Positions 16,372-25,226 of a stretch of DNA of 64,000 nt are shown one piece after another; position 1 is the stretch's first letter, and every line of letters starts with the position of its first letter. The translations under genes were made by a program, and so were the position numbers. The stretch spans positions 2,046,001 to 2,110,000 of the forward strand of contig NZ_CP021422.1 of the NCBI RefSeq assembly GCF_002201475.1. The letters are read 5' to 3'. The notes under the pieces are model-generated. The model was not told where the DNA came from. It saw only the letters and a program-made list of their open reading frames with translations, and did not search any database. Source of the stretch: Acutalibacter muris. Lineage in GTDB: Bacteria > Bacillota > Clostridia > Oscillospirales > Acutalibacteraceae.

Positions 16372-17751
16372 ATGAAAAAATCCACTCGCCTGATGGCTAT
16401 CCTGTTGGCCATCATCACCATCCTGTCCGTCATCCCTATGTCCGCCTTTGCGGCGGCCAGCAGCTTCACGGACGTGCCCCAGAACGCCTGGTACTACGAG
16501 CCTGTCACCTACATGGCCGAGAACGGCTACATGTCCGGCACCGGTGACAACAAGTTCAGCCCCAACCAGACCACCACCCGCGCCATGTTCGTCACGGTGC
16601 TGGGCCGCATTGCCGGCATTGACCAGAACCAGTACAAAGGCACCTGCACGTTCCGCGACGTGAAGAAGGACTGGGCCGAGCCTTACATTGCCTGGGCCTC
16701 TCAGAATAACATCGTCAATGGCGTGGGCGACAATAGATTTGGCCCCAATAACTACGTCACCCGCGAGCAGGCCGCCCTTATTCTGTTCAACTATCTCAAG
16801 AGAGACTACACGCTGACCATTGACAGCAAGTTCCTGGACAACGCTCCTGACAAGGTTAACGTCAGCTCCTGGGCTGTAGAGGCCATGCAGTGGGCCACGT
16901 CCGCTGCCCTGATGCGCGGCGACGCCAATGGCACGCTCCGTCCCCGCTACTCCGCCACCCGTGCTGAGATTGCGACCATCTTCAAGCGCTTTATTGAGAT
17001 TAAAGAAGACCTGGATGCCAACAAGCCCGACGTCCCTACCACCTGCGACCATGAATGGAAAGTGACGAAGACTGAGAAGGTCACGCTCCTTACTGAGACT
17101 GTCCGCGAGTGGGCTCACGCCGACGCGCTGGACCTCGTCGCATGTAACGGCTGCAATATGAATATAGCACAGTGGATGTATGACAATGCGGACAAGTATT
17201 CCAGCACTAAAGAACTCAGTGACGCTATGGGTATCCTCGGCGATGAGACGGGCTGCCCTTGCTTACACGGCGGAAACCATAGCACCGACAACGGCCTACC
17301 CCTGACTTTCGGCACCATGTCTGAGAAGATTTACAAAGCTGACATGCCCTCCGAAGAGACCTGCACCAAGTGCAACACTGTACGCCCCTGCGTGTCTACT
17401 CATATAATCAACAGCATCTCTGATGAGAATATCTGGGAGCGCCATACCAAAGAAATTCTCATCTCCGAGGCATGGGACGAAGAACTCCGTCTCACTGGTG
17501 CAAACGAGTATGGCCAACCTGCAGGCACCTTAATTGACACCATCCATCACCCGCGTCGGGTCAACAATGAGATTGAGTACTTTGAAAACGTTGAGACTCA
17601 TGAACGAATTTACGTTGAGATGACAGGATGCCGTCACCCTGAATGGAGAGATGATTACTCTTCCGGTAACCTCGGCCCGGACTTCAGTTATTGCACATCC
17701 TGCGGTGCAAGGGACATTAACATTTATGACTGGTACAACAAAGATAATTAA
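16372..17751 (+). CDS. Secreted SLH-domain surface protein with Cys/His-rich tail
   Basis: An N-terminal signal peptide (Lys-rich start, hydrophobic core, AFA cleavage site near residue 27) is followed by three S-layer homology repeats at ~31-73, 94-137 and 154-205, which bind secondary cell-wall polymers. The remaining ~250 residues are acidic with paired Cys and His motifs (CDHEW, CNGCN, CPCLHGG, CTKCNT, CTSCGA), suggesting metal binding. It would be exported and cell-wall attached. A weak ribosome-binding site (AAAGGAAAC) lies upstream. It is surface cargo of copy 1 only, with no obvious partner. Substrate or role unknown. Confidence 0.85.
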   Translation: MKKSTRLMAILLAIITILSVIPMSAFAAASSFTDVPQNAWYYEPVTYMAENGYMSGTGDNKFSPNQTTTRAMFVTVLGRIAGIDQNQYKGTCTFRDVKKDWAEPYIAWASQNNIVNGVGDNRFGPNNYVTREQAALILFNYLKRDYTLTIDSKFLDNAPDKVNVSSWAVEAMQWATSAALMRGDANGTLRPRYSATRAEIATIFKRFIEIKEDLDANKPDVPTTCDHEWKVTKTEKVTLLTETVREWAHADALDLVACNGCNMNIAQWMYDNADKYSSTKELSDAMGILGDETGCPCLHGGNHSTDNGLPLTFGTMSEKIYKADMPSEETCTKCNTVRPCVSTHIINSISDENIWERHTKEILISEAWDEELRLTGANEYGQPAGTLIDTIHHPRRVNNEIEYFENVETHERIYVEMTGCRHPEWRDDYSSGNLGPDFSYCTSCGARDINIYDWYNKDN

Positions 17752-17774
17752 CACCTATGACTTCTCCAACAACT

Positions 17775-17814
17775 AATAAGAAATACGCCTGAAGGGGTAT
17801 TTCTTATTTTTTTT
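17775..17814 (+). terminator. Intrinsic terminator after the SLH gene
   Basis: AATAAGAAATAC / GTATTTCTTATT is a perfect 12-bp stem followed by a T-run. Confidence 0.9.
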
Positions 17815-17888
17815 CTTACTATGTCCATATTATACCACATACCCCTATCGATGTCAGCTGATGTCATTAAATTAAGCAAGATTTTTTA

Positions 17889-17943
17889 TAAAACACCCTG
17901 TACCGAATCATAACAGATTTTGGTACGGGGTGTTTTTTTTTCG
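17889..17943 (+). terminator. Second intrinsic terminator
   Basis: AACACCC-GTACC / GGTAC-GGGTGTT stem followed by eight or more T. No gene lies between it and the previous terminator; the interval to the repeat at 18042 shows nothing else. Confidence 0.75.
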
Positions 17944-18041
17944 GCTATTTTATTTGTCAATAGGCGCCACTTCGTCAATCGTGCCACCGCTATTGCTTCC
18001 GTCAGGGTCTAGGTTCCCTGCCTCGTCCGATGGGGGATTCA

Positions 18042-18292
18042 GACAAAGGGGAGGATGATAACACCAGAGCCATGATATGCGGATTGGCTGTCGCATTGTC
18101 GCACCGTCGCAGCCTGCCAAAAAAACTTTTTCCCAATACTGTAACCCTACCTATTTTTCCTTACTTTTAAAAGTTTTCAAAAATAGGTGAGACAGTGCGA
18201 CAAACTTCCAGCTTTCCTTTTCTGGCAATATGCTTCCATGTCCCACAACCTGTCGCACCATGGTCGCACGGTTGTCGTCCCTGCGACTGTCC
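18042..18292 (-). repeat. ~250-bp dispersed repeat, copy C (reverse)
   Basis: This copy closely matches copies A, D and E along its whole length, including the AT-rich centre. It lies just upstream of ssb. With copy B it flanks the primase/SLH segment as direct repeats. Confidence 0.85.
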
Positions 18293-18410
18293 TTGTCCGC
18301 GCCATGGGCAGCGTGAATTTTTGCCGCAAAATGCGGCCAAGTTTATCCTTGAAAAACAATCTCCGGCGGCATGGGCCGACCGACAAAAACACGAAAAGGA
18401 TGGACTAACT

Positions 18411-18833
18411 ATGATGAATACAGTAGCTCTCCACGGCCGTCTCACCGCCGCCCCTGAAATCAGGCATACCCCCAACGACATTGCTGTTGTCAGCTTCTCT
18501 CTTGCCGTAAACTCCGGCTACGGCGATAAGCAGAAAGCGTCTTTTGTTGACTGCGTAGCCTGGCGCAGCACAGCCGAGTTTATCTGCAAGTATTTCGCCA
18601 AAGGGCAGGAGATGAACCTTGTCGGCAGCCTCCAGACCCGCACCTATGAGGACCGCAACGGCAACACGCGCAAGGCTACCGAGGTTGTCGCCCGCGAAGT
18701 AGACTTCTGCGGCCCCAGAGCCAGCCAGGAAGCCAGCCCAAAGCCTAAAAAGCGTGCTAAGGGGAACTCCAAAAATGCGGCTACAGCCCCGGCGCTTCCA
18801 AACTATGACGCCGACGATGACCTGCCGTTCTGA
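18411..18833 (+). CDS. ssb: Single-stranded DNA-binding protein
   Basis: The 140-aa product has the OB-fold pattern of bacterial SSB: ALHGRLTAAPEIRHT, VVSFSLAVNSGY, FVDCVAWRSTAEFICKYF-KG and GSLQTRTYEDRNG, followed by a disordered linker and the acidic tip DDDLPF that recruits partners. ATG at 18411 (or 18414) follows AAAAGGA. It would coat single strands during replication or transfer of the element. Copy 2 lost this gene. A terminator separates it from the pcfK-like gene. Confidence 0.95.
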   Translation: MMNTVALHGRLTAAPEIRHTPNDIAVVSFSLAVNSGYGDKQKASFVDCVAWRSTAEFICKYFAKGQEMNLVGSLQTRTYEDRNGNTRKATEVVAREVDFCGPRASQEASPKPKKRAKGNSKNAATAPALPNYDADDDLPF

Positions 18834-18840
18834 CGCCCAA

Positions 18841-18877
18841 CAGCAGCCATGCGCCTATGCGTGGGCTGCTGTTTTTT
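18841..18877 (+). terminator. Intrinsic terminator after ssb
   Basis: CAGCAGCC-ATGCGCCTATGCGT-GGCTGCTG followed by TTTTTT. Confidence 0.85.
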
Positions 18878-18907
18878 ACTGCCCAAAAAAGGAGGATATG
18901 AAATCAC

Positions 18908-19372
18908 ATGGAGCAAATCATCACCATCCAGGACCGTCTCTTCCCGGCGCTGGCCCAAGAGAAAATTACCGCCGAGCTAAATAATTTCACTGGCGGCAGA
19001 AAAGAGCAGGCCATCTCTCAGTTCGCCGCCTCCCAGCTGTGCCACTTCTGTGAGGAATCGCCATTGTTTGCAGAAGTAGTCTACAAGACCAGGCGCACCC
19101 TCTCCGACTGCTGCGCGGAAGTCATGAAGGGCGCCGGTAACTGCGTGTCGGACATTGACGTGTACCGCGGCATCGTGCGGGCCTACTTCCCCAATGCGGA
19201 TGTAAGGTTCCTGATGAATATTGAGATAAACGGCGCGGCCCCCTCCGAGGAAGAAATGGCGAAACTCCCGGAGAAGCCCGCGCCGAAGGTGTCCGCCAAA
19301 AAGGCAGCGCCTGCTCCGGCTCCAAAGCCCGCCCCGGCCAAGCCCGAGAGCATCCAACTGTCGCTATTCTAA
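18908..19372 (+). CDS. PcfK-like protein (family that includes AcrIIA9)
   Basis: The 154-aa protein shows the PcfK pattern: a helical FAxxQLCHFCEESPLFAEVVY segment, a Cys-containing helix (LSDCCAEVM), VSDIDVYRGIVRAYF, an acidic/Lys-Pro-Ala tail and a terminal QLSLF. PcfK is encoded next to PcfJ on pCF10-type elements, and the next gene here is a PcfJ homologue 11 bases on. Members of this family include the Cas9 inhibitor AcrIIA9, so anti-CRISPR activity is possible but unproven. ATG at 18908 follows AAGGAGG. Confidence 0.7.
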   Translation: MEQIITIQDRLFPALAQEKITAELNNFTGGRKEQAISQFAASQLCHFCEESPLFAEVVYKTRRTLSDCCAEVMKGAGNCVSDIDVYRGIVRAYFPNADVRFLMNIEINGAAPSEEEMAKLPEKPAPKVSAKKAAPAPAPKPAPAKPESIQLSLF

Positions 19373-19383
19373 GGAGGAAATCT

Positions 19384-21351
19384 ATGCTGATTAAGAAGAT
19401 TCTGGCCGCCCTGCCACTGTCGCCCGCTCCCAAGCGCCTGCCCAGGCACGCTGGCGTCTGCGCTGGGGCGGCGGTCCACCACGCCGGACGCTGCGGCGAC
19501 GTGCTGGCCGTAGACGTATACAGCCGCAAGCGGGAACTCCTGTACCGCTTTTACTCCGACGGCAGGAACTATATTACCCGCCTCCAGCACCCCTTCAGCA
19601 CCTTTACAGAGCCCGGCTGGACTAAGCGTAATCCTACAGAAAGCCATATCTATTCTTTGCCCGACGATATTGCCGCGAATCCCGCGAGTATCGCGGCGGT
19701 GGAAGAGGTACTGGGCCGTGTTGCGGACTGGCGTGGCGATAATAGCAAGATTGGCTGCGCTATTCAGATGTTTATATACCGTGTAAATCAGGAACGCCGC
19801 GACCGGGCCCGGGAGCGAAAAAGGGCGCTGCAAAAGGCCCACTTTGCCATGTTCCCCAAGTACCCCGCAGACCTGGCGGCGTTCTGCGAGGACCGCGTTT
19901 TCCAGTCCTCGGTGCTGTATGTTTCAAAGCTGAAAAAGATATTGGCCAATGGCCAAGTCTCCGGTGAGCGGCGGGCCGTGTGCAGGCATTGCGGAAAGTC
20001 GTTTCAGGTGGGGCGCGAGGTCAAGCCTGGAGGCTCCGGAATCTGCCCCAAGTGCGGCCACCCGGTAATCTATAGGGCCGGCTGGCTTGAAAAAGAAGTC
20101 ACCCACAAGGTCAAAATCTGCATCGCCTATAAAGTAGACGGCCAGCTGCTCCTGCGCTATGTGGACGTGGAGCGCATTATCTACCCCGACCGCAAGGAGC
20201 CGGATTACTATTTCTCCGACTACTTCAAGACGCTGTTTCTGACCGTCAACGGCAAGCCCATCGAGTACGCCTACGCCTGGTGCCAGGCCCCATACTACGG
20301 GTACGATTGGCGGCGGCTGCGGTGTGGCACGGAGTGCCTGGGGGACAGCTATGTGTACACGTCAAATTTACGGGAGGTATTTGGCGAAAGGTATTACAAT
20401 GTGGACTTGCAGGCAGGGCTTGCGGGACTGCGCCGCCCTATCTCCTTCCGCCGTCTGCTGGACAATCTCAAGAATATCCCCCAGGCCGAGTACCTGATGA
20501 AGGCCGGACTGCCGGTCCTTGCGGCGGGGAATCTGCCGGATGCCAGCGCGAAGAACCTGCCGGAGCTGACCGGGCTGGGCAAGCACTTCCTTCCCGCCAT
20601 GCGGGAGAGCCAGGCCAGCTTCCAGGAAATAAAGGCCATAGCTGCCCAGCGGAACGCTGCCCCCGAGGACCTGCGCCAGCTGTGCGCCCAGCGTCTGGAC
20701 GGCGATTGCCTGATTCTGCTGGAGAGAATTGCCCACTTTAACGCCATAGGCCGCTCCCTGCGGTACGTGCAGGCGCAGAAAGAGGCTTCCACCGGCCGGA
20801 TGCGGCGCAACAAGCTCCCCTACTTCCTGCGGCTCTACCGGGACTATCTCGACATGGCCCAGAGCCTGAAAAGCGACATGAGCCAGCGGGCCATCCTGGA
20901 GCCTCGGGACCTGAAAGAGCGCCATGACCTGCTGGCAGCAAGGGTCAACGAGCTGAAGTCCAGGCCGGACGATGAGCGCTTTCAGCGGGCCATTGACGAG
21001 GGCCTGTACGGGTGGGCCCAGGACTACGCCAATGAGGATTACTGCGTGGCCTACCCCATGAAGCGCAGCGACTTGACCACTGAGGGCCAGCGGCTCAATC
21101 ACTGTGTGGGCATGAGCGCCTACTTTGAAAGGCATCTCCTGGGCCATCAGATGGTGTTCTTTATCCGCAAAGTTTCGGCCCCTGACAAGCCTTACTTTAC
21201 CGCTGAAATCGACACGGACACCGGGCGGATTATCCAGCTGTACGGCTTCGGGGACTGCTCCGCCCCCAAAGAGGTGCGGGCGTTTACGGAAGGGTTTTGC
21301 AGGAAGATTCTTCGGTGGAAGAGTATGGACATACGGCGAGAAGCCGCATAA
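19384..21351 (+). CDS. PcfJ-domain protein, 655 aa
   Basis: A CxxC zinc-ribbon-like region at ~200-226 (CRHCGKSF...CPKCGHPV) precedes a large helical middle. The C-terminal PcfJ domain carries LNHCVG with His573, then MVFFIRKVSAPDKPYFTAEID and RIIQLYGFGDC, the family hallmark. PcfJ proteins are common on Gram-positive conjugative elements, but their biochemical role is not established. ATG at 19384 follows AAGGAGG. It is intact in copy 1; copy 2 has an 826-bp internal deletion and frameshift. Confidence 0.85.
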   Translation: MLIKKILAALPLSPAPKRLPRHAGVCAGAAVHHAGRCGDVLAVDVYSRKRELLYRFYSDGRNYITRLQHPFSTFTEPGWTKRNPTESHIYSLPDDIAANPASIAAVEEVLGRVADWRGDNSKIGCAIQMFIYRVNQERRDRARERKRALQKAHFAMFPKYPADLAAFCEDRVFQSSVLYVSKLKKILANGQVSGERRAVCRHCGKSFQVGREVKPGGSGICPKCGHPVIYRAGWLEKEVTHKVKICIAYKVDGQLLLRYVDVERIIYPDRKEPDYYFSDYFKTLFLTVNGKPIEYAYAWCQAPYYGYDWRRLRCGTECLGDSYVYTSNLREVFGERYYNVDLQAGLAGLRRPISFRRLLDNLKNIPQAEYLMKAGLPVLAAGNLPDASAKNLPELTGLGKHFLPAMRESQASFQEIKAIAAQRNAAPEDLRQLCAQRLDGDCLILLERIAHFNAIGRSLRYVQAQKEASTGRMRRNKLPYFLRLYRDYLDMAQSLKSDMSQRAILEPRDLKERHDLLAARVNELKSRPDDERFQRAIDEGLYGWAQDYANEDYCVAYPMKRSDLTTEGQRLNHCVGMSAYFERHLLGHQMVFFIRKVSAPDKPYFTAEIDTDTGRIIQLYGFGDCSAPKEVRAFTEGFCRKILRWKSMDIRREAA

Positions 21352-21374
21352 ATTTTGCAAAAGTTTGCAAAATT
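21351..21374. promoter_or_regulatory. Perfect inverted repeat, possible operator or terminator
   Basis: AATTTTGCAAA-AG-TTTGCAAAATT begins on the last base of the pcfJ-like stop codon. It has no G+C stem, so an operator is likelier than a terminator. It is conserved in copy 2 at 56083-56106. Confidence 0.4.
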
Positions 21375-21466
21375 AAATGTTAAAAAATTATGAACATTTT
21401 GCATATATGTACGACTTAATGCGTCAGCAGCGGAACTTCCTGCTCCCTGGAAAAGTGTTCCGACCT

Positions 21467-21495
21467 TTGACAAGTGAGCCGGTTTATGGTATAAT
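21467..21495 (+). promoter_or_regulatory. Consensus sigma-A promoter for the Api92-like gene
   Basis: TTGACA (21467-21472), 17 bp, TATAAT (21490-21495): a perfect match. The ~155-base leader before the ATG contains no clear ORF. Confidence 0.85.
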
Positions 21496-21652
21496 ATAAC
21501 TACAGAAAAGGGATTATACCCTGTAAAAAATAACGAGATTGCACAACAGAAGGGGCAAGCCGGGCATATGGCCCACACGCTTTCATCGTTTGGTGCAATG
21601 TGCAGAACGGGTTTCTCTTTTCTGAATATTTATAAAAAAGGAGTGATGCCCT

Positions 21653-22489
21653 ATGGCAGTCGAATGTGATGCCACGGGTTTCCACACTATGGAAAGCCGG
21701 CTTGAACTCACAGGCAGGGTCACCCAGGTGCGTAGAGCGGTCAAAGAAAACGTAGTCGGGAACTCCCGGCTGGACTTTGCCAGCATTCTGCCTGCGCCGG
21801 CCCATTTGCCGGTGGATGTGCCCGATATGAAGCCATATGCCGGGTACGCGGCCAGGCTTTTCCTACAAGACTTTCTTTGCGGCAAAGGGCTGGATACAAA
21901 AGCCATGCTGCGGGAGGAACGGGAATACCTGGACAGGCACAAGGAAGTAAAAGCCGGTCCGTATCTTCGCGGGAAGGAGCTTTTTCTGCAAGGCTTCCGC
22001 AATGTTACCAAGGAAGGGTTCTACTACTTCTGCCACCTTACGCGTCCGTTTTCCGGCTTCGCGGCATTCTGGTGTTTGGAGGAAGCCTTTGCCAGCTGCC
22101 ACCATGACCCGGAGAGTTTCCTTGCGCTCATTGCTTCCCATGAAGAAGCCTATCTGAAAGAGCGCGGGAACACCATAAGCATGGCCAGGTGGGAAGACAG
22201 CAGGGAGCGGTTCCGCCAGGCTTTCCGGCCGGATTCTCCGGCTTTCCAGGCGTTTCTGGCAGACCTTTGGGGCGTTGCGGCCGGGCCGGAGAATTGTTCC
22301 TGCGTCTATACCCTCGACTATGCCGCGCATCTGGCATTTACCACGGAAGGAGGCATTCCCCATAAGGTTTTGGACGCCTTGGCCAGGAAGTATCCGGGCC
22401 TGATTGTCATCCACTATTGGAATGACACGGAGTGCCCCGAAATATGCGGCTGCGAGACGTACCATTACAGCCGCGATGCCGTCGCGTAA
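21653..22489 (+). CDS. Api92/YubB-like ferredoxin-fold domain protein
   Basis: The 278-aa product begins with a conserved VKENVVGNSRLDFASILPAP pattern and ends with LARKYPGLIVIHYWNDTE, the layout of the Api92/YubB (DUF1281) fold found on phages and plasmids, with a long helical insert between. The match is by pattern only. It has its own consensus promoter and ribosome-binding site (AAAAGGAGTG) and is closed by a terminator, so it is monocistronic. The copy-2 protein (56385-57221) is nearly the same. The biochemical role of the family is unknown. Confidence 0.55.
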   Translation: MAVECDATGFHTMESRLELTGRVTQVRRAVKENVVGNSRLDFASILPAPAHLPVDVPDMKPYAGYAARLFLQDFLCGKGLDTKAMLREEREYLDRHKEVKAGPYLRGKELFLQGFRNVTKEGFYYFCHLTRPFSGFAAFWCLEEAFASCHHDPESFLALIASHEEAYLKERGNTISMARWEDSRERFRQAFRPDSPAFQAFLADLWGVAAGPENCSCVYTLDYAAHLAFTTEGGIPHKVLDALARKYPGLIVIHYWNDTECPEICGCETYHYSRDAVA

Positions 22490-22514
22490 CCGGCAGCAAA
22501 ACAAAGCAGGAAAA

Positions 22515-22552
22515 AGAGCCCTCTGGATGGGATTCCAGAGGGTTCTCCTTTT
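22515..22552 (+). terminator. Intrinsic terminator after the Api92-like gene
   Basis: GAGCCCTCTGGA / TCCAGAGGGTTCTC stem followed by CCTTTTG; it abuts the next promoter. Confidence 0.8.
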
Positions 22553-22553
22553 G

Positions 22554-22603
22554 TTGACATGCTGCGCCCCTGTGTGTATAATTGCTTGTATACCAAGCTA
22601 TAC
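22554..22603 (+). promoter_or_regulatory. Consensus promoter with overlapping operator for the IrrE-HTH gene
   Basis: TTGACA (22554-22559) and TATAAT (22577-22582) are 17 bp apart. The inverted repeat GTATA-CCAAGC-TATAC (22588-22603) covers the expected start of transcription, a typical repressor position. The downstream gene encodes an XRE helix-turn-helix, so autoregulation is plausible. Confidence 0.75.
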
Positions 22604-22617
22604 GCGGGAGGTCAGGA

Positions 22618-25008
22618 ATGGTGTTGAACACAGAAGCCCTGCTCAGAGATGAACACATCAATAAGATTACGGCCATTCTAAAAAGTTTCGTCTTCAGCAA
22701 TCCGGAAAGGCTGCATCTCCATGTGCCGCAAGAGGTCTCAGTGGAGTACGCGAAATTGAAAAATGTCACTGTCAGCGGCGTCCCGCCGGTCATATGGCAA
22801 AGTGGAAGCCGGATTGGTTTTGATGTGGAACTTTCGGCAGTAATAATCACCGGGCCTCGGTATGACACTGACGGAACCCTGATACCAGATTGTATTTGGG
22901 AATGCCGCCAAACCTTTGTGGTATCATGCTCTGGCACGCTGTCTAAAGACATGGCGTTGGATGATTTTCGAGTGCGCACGATACGTATCAAACCGGAGAA
23001 AAGGTATCAGGACGATAGCATATGGGGCATTATCATACATACACATCAGGACGCAGTTAAGGCAGCTTTGAGCGCCTATATTTCGGCCCATCCAGACGCT
23101 TTGCGGCTGCCTTCCCCGCCATGGGTGGAAAAGACAGAGGGTGCAAGCCTGCGCGGCTTAGACATCACTTGGGCTGGCAACGCAGAGGACAAGCCGGGCA
23201 TGGACATCGGTTTTGAAATCGTAGCGGCGGCAGAAATCAGCGCCACGGAACGCAGCAAAAAGGGCTCTCTGCAAACAAACGTGTACCAGCAATGGTTCAC
23301 CCTTAAATGCCATGCAAACCTGGAAGAATCACTACAGGATTTTTCTGTGGGCGCCATCTTTATAGAAGCGGTCACCCGCAGCGAGGACAGCCCCATGGAA
23401 GTAATTCTGCCCTTTGTTTTGGAAAGGCAGCTTGAGCGGGATGCCTTGAAGGTATTGAAGGAATTTGGGTTCGGCCAGTGCATCCATACGCCGCAAGTAC
23501 TTGACCCGGACTTGCTGGCCCAGAGGATGGGCCTTACCATACAGTACCGGCACCTCTCAAAAGAAAAAAGGGTGTTTGGCGCGGTATTTATGGACGATTG
23601 CGAAGCCGCGTTCTATCGCCCCAACGAGGACGCTATGGTACAGGAGAACGTCCGGGCGGGTACTATTATCGTTGATGAACAGGCGTCCCAAACGCGTCCC
23701 ATTGGCTCTATAAACAACACAATTGTCCACGAATGCCTCCACTGGCACAGGCACCGAAAGGCGTATTACTTAGCCAGACTGATTGCCGGCAGACAGCCTA
23801 TCTCCTGTCTGGTGGATGGCGGCATGGCCGGAGGCGTGACAGACCGCCTTCCAGGGATAGAATGGCAGGCCAACGCCCTGGCCCCCAAGATACAGATGCC
23901 GTATCCCGCGTTCAAAAGGAAGACCTGGGAGCTGATTCGTTTACAACGGCAAGACTCGCCGGACAAGCCGCTTGTCGACCTGCTGCCTCCTGTCATAGCC
24001 GAGTTAGCGGACCTGTTTGGAGTATCGAAGCTGGCTGTTAAGATACGCCTGTTGGAAGTGGGATACCCGGAGGCCAGGGGTGTGCTGGATTATGTGGATG
24101 GCCGGTATTTGCGGCCCTATGCCTTTGCGCCGGGGGCGCTGGAGAAAAATCAGACGTTCACTATCAGCGCGGTAGAGCTGGCGCAGCTTTATGATGAGAG
24201 CGAGGAATTGAGGGAGCGCCTGCAATCCGGCGAGTACACGGTGGTGGAGTCCCACGTCTGCCTGAACGACCCGCGCTTTGTTTTAGGTGTGGGTGCTGCA
24301 TCCATGCTGACCGAGTACGCGAGGCTTCATGTGGACGAGTGCTGTTTGAAGTTTGAGGTGGTAGCCTCACGGAATAATATACCTTTCCTTTTGGACAGTG
24401 TTCTTTTCAGAGAAGAATCCTATACAAAACTATCAATAGAATTACCACTTGTTCGGAAATCGACATATAATTTCAATAAAAAACGTCCGTATGAAAGCTA
24501 TAATGAAAAGAAACGCGAAAAAAGGAAGCAAGATTTTGCAGAATATGAAAAGCAAGACATAGAGTCTTATGAGAATGACACACAACCGCATATTGAAGAT
24601 ATAGTATTTAATATCCAACTTATTGATAAACAAGTAAGTATGATGGACACTTTTCCACGCGCTTTGCAGAATCTCATGAAAGAAAGACAGATGACTACAG
24701 AAGCTCTTAGCGATGTGACAGGAATTTCGGTGAGTACAATAAATAACTATCGAGAAACTTCACAGACGCCTAGGTTAAACAACGTAGTCGACATATGTAT
24801 CGCCCTACATCTTCCATATAAAGTCAGCCGTAGGCTGATAGAGCTTGCCGGATACTCTCTTAATACTTCATCCGACAACAGATTTTATGATTTCATCCTT
24901 TGCAATTACTACTTACACTCAGTGAGGTTTTGTAGGAAAATGTTCGAAGACATGCAGTCTAGCGCAAAAAAGGCGCGCCAGGAGTCTAGAAATCAGCAAA
25001 AAAAGTAA
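22618..25008 (+). CDS. IrrE/ImmA-like metallopeptidase fused to XRE helix-turn-helix, 796 aa
   Basis: Zinc-peptidase motif HECLH at 371-375 is followed by Glu415 in IEWQANALAPKIQMP, the DUF955/ImmA signature. The first ~330 residues are unassigned beta-rich sequence. An XRE-type helix-turn-helix lies at ~682-733 (ALSDVTGISVSTINNY). In ICEBs1, ImmA cleaves the separate repressor ImmR; here protease and DNA-binding domain sit in one chain, suggesting an induction switch. ATG at 22618 follows GGGAGG. The first ~1280 bases match copy 2 almost exactly, but the C-terminal ~220 residues are unrelated apart from the HTH-like end, and this part is A+T-richer. Confidence 0.8.
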   Translation: MVLNTEALLRDEHINKITAILKSFVFSNPERLHLHVPQEVSVEYAKLKNVTVSGVPPVIWQSGSRIGFDVELSAVIITGPRYDTDGTLIPDCIWECRQTFVVSCSGTLSKDMALDDFRVRTIRIKPEKRYQDDSIWGIIIHTHQDAVKAALSAYISAHPDALRLPSPPWVEKTEGASLRGLDITWAGNAEDKPGMDIGFEIVAAAEISATERSKKGSLQTNVYQQWFTLKCHANLEESLQDFSVGAIFIEAVTRSEDSPMEVILPFVLERQLERDALKVLKEFGFGQCIHTPQVLDPDLLAQRMGLTIQYRHLSKEKRVFGAVFMDDCEAAFYRPNEDAMVQENVRAGTIIVDEQASQTRPIGSINNTIVHECLHWHRHRKAYYLARLIAGRQPISCLVDGGMAGGVTDRLPGIEWQANALAPKIQMPYPAFKRKTWELIRLQRQDSPDKPLVDLLPPVIAELADLFGVSKLAVKIRLLEVGYPEARGVLDYVDGRYLRPYAFAPGALEKNQTFTISAVELAQLYDESEELRERLQSGEYTVVESHVCLNDPRFVLGVGAASMLTEYARLHVDECCLKFEVVASRNNIPFLLDSVLFREESYTKLSIELPLVRKSTYNFNKKRPYESYNEKKREKRKQDFAEYEKQDIESYENDTQPHIEDIVFNIQLIDKQVSMMDTFPRALQNLMKERQMTTEALSDVTGISVSTINNYRETSQTPRLNNVVDICIALHLPYKVSRRLIELAGYSLNTSSDNRFYDFILCNYYLHSVRFCRKMFEDMQSSAKKARQESRNQQKK

Positions 25009-25059
25009 TAATTTCTCGGCCAGCTCATTTGTGAAAAATCTATAATTGTCTTTTTATAG

Positions 25060-25108
25060 CGGCGTAAAATCAGTGATGTTTGCTGAATTTACGCCGTTTT
25101 TTATCTTT
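25060..25108 (+). terminator. Intrinsic terminator after the IrrE-HTH gene
   Basis: CGGCGTAAAATCAG / CTGAATTTACGCCG with a T-run. Copy 2 has a different hairpin in the same place. Confidence 0.85.
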
Positions 25109-25226
25109 TTCCTAGTTCGGATTTGGTATTATATACTCCTTTTCACCTAGATAAATATCCCCAAAAGGAATACCCAAAAAATTTGCCGGGTAACTGTGCT
25201 ATCATATTCTCAGAACAAGAGCTCAC

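Noticed and set aside
16130-16375. Short ORFs between the ncRNA candidate and the SLH gene
   Set aside because: They begin inside the terminator or ncRNA region, lack ribosome-binding sites and overlap one another in different frames.
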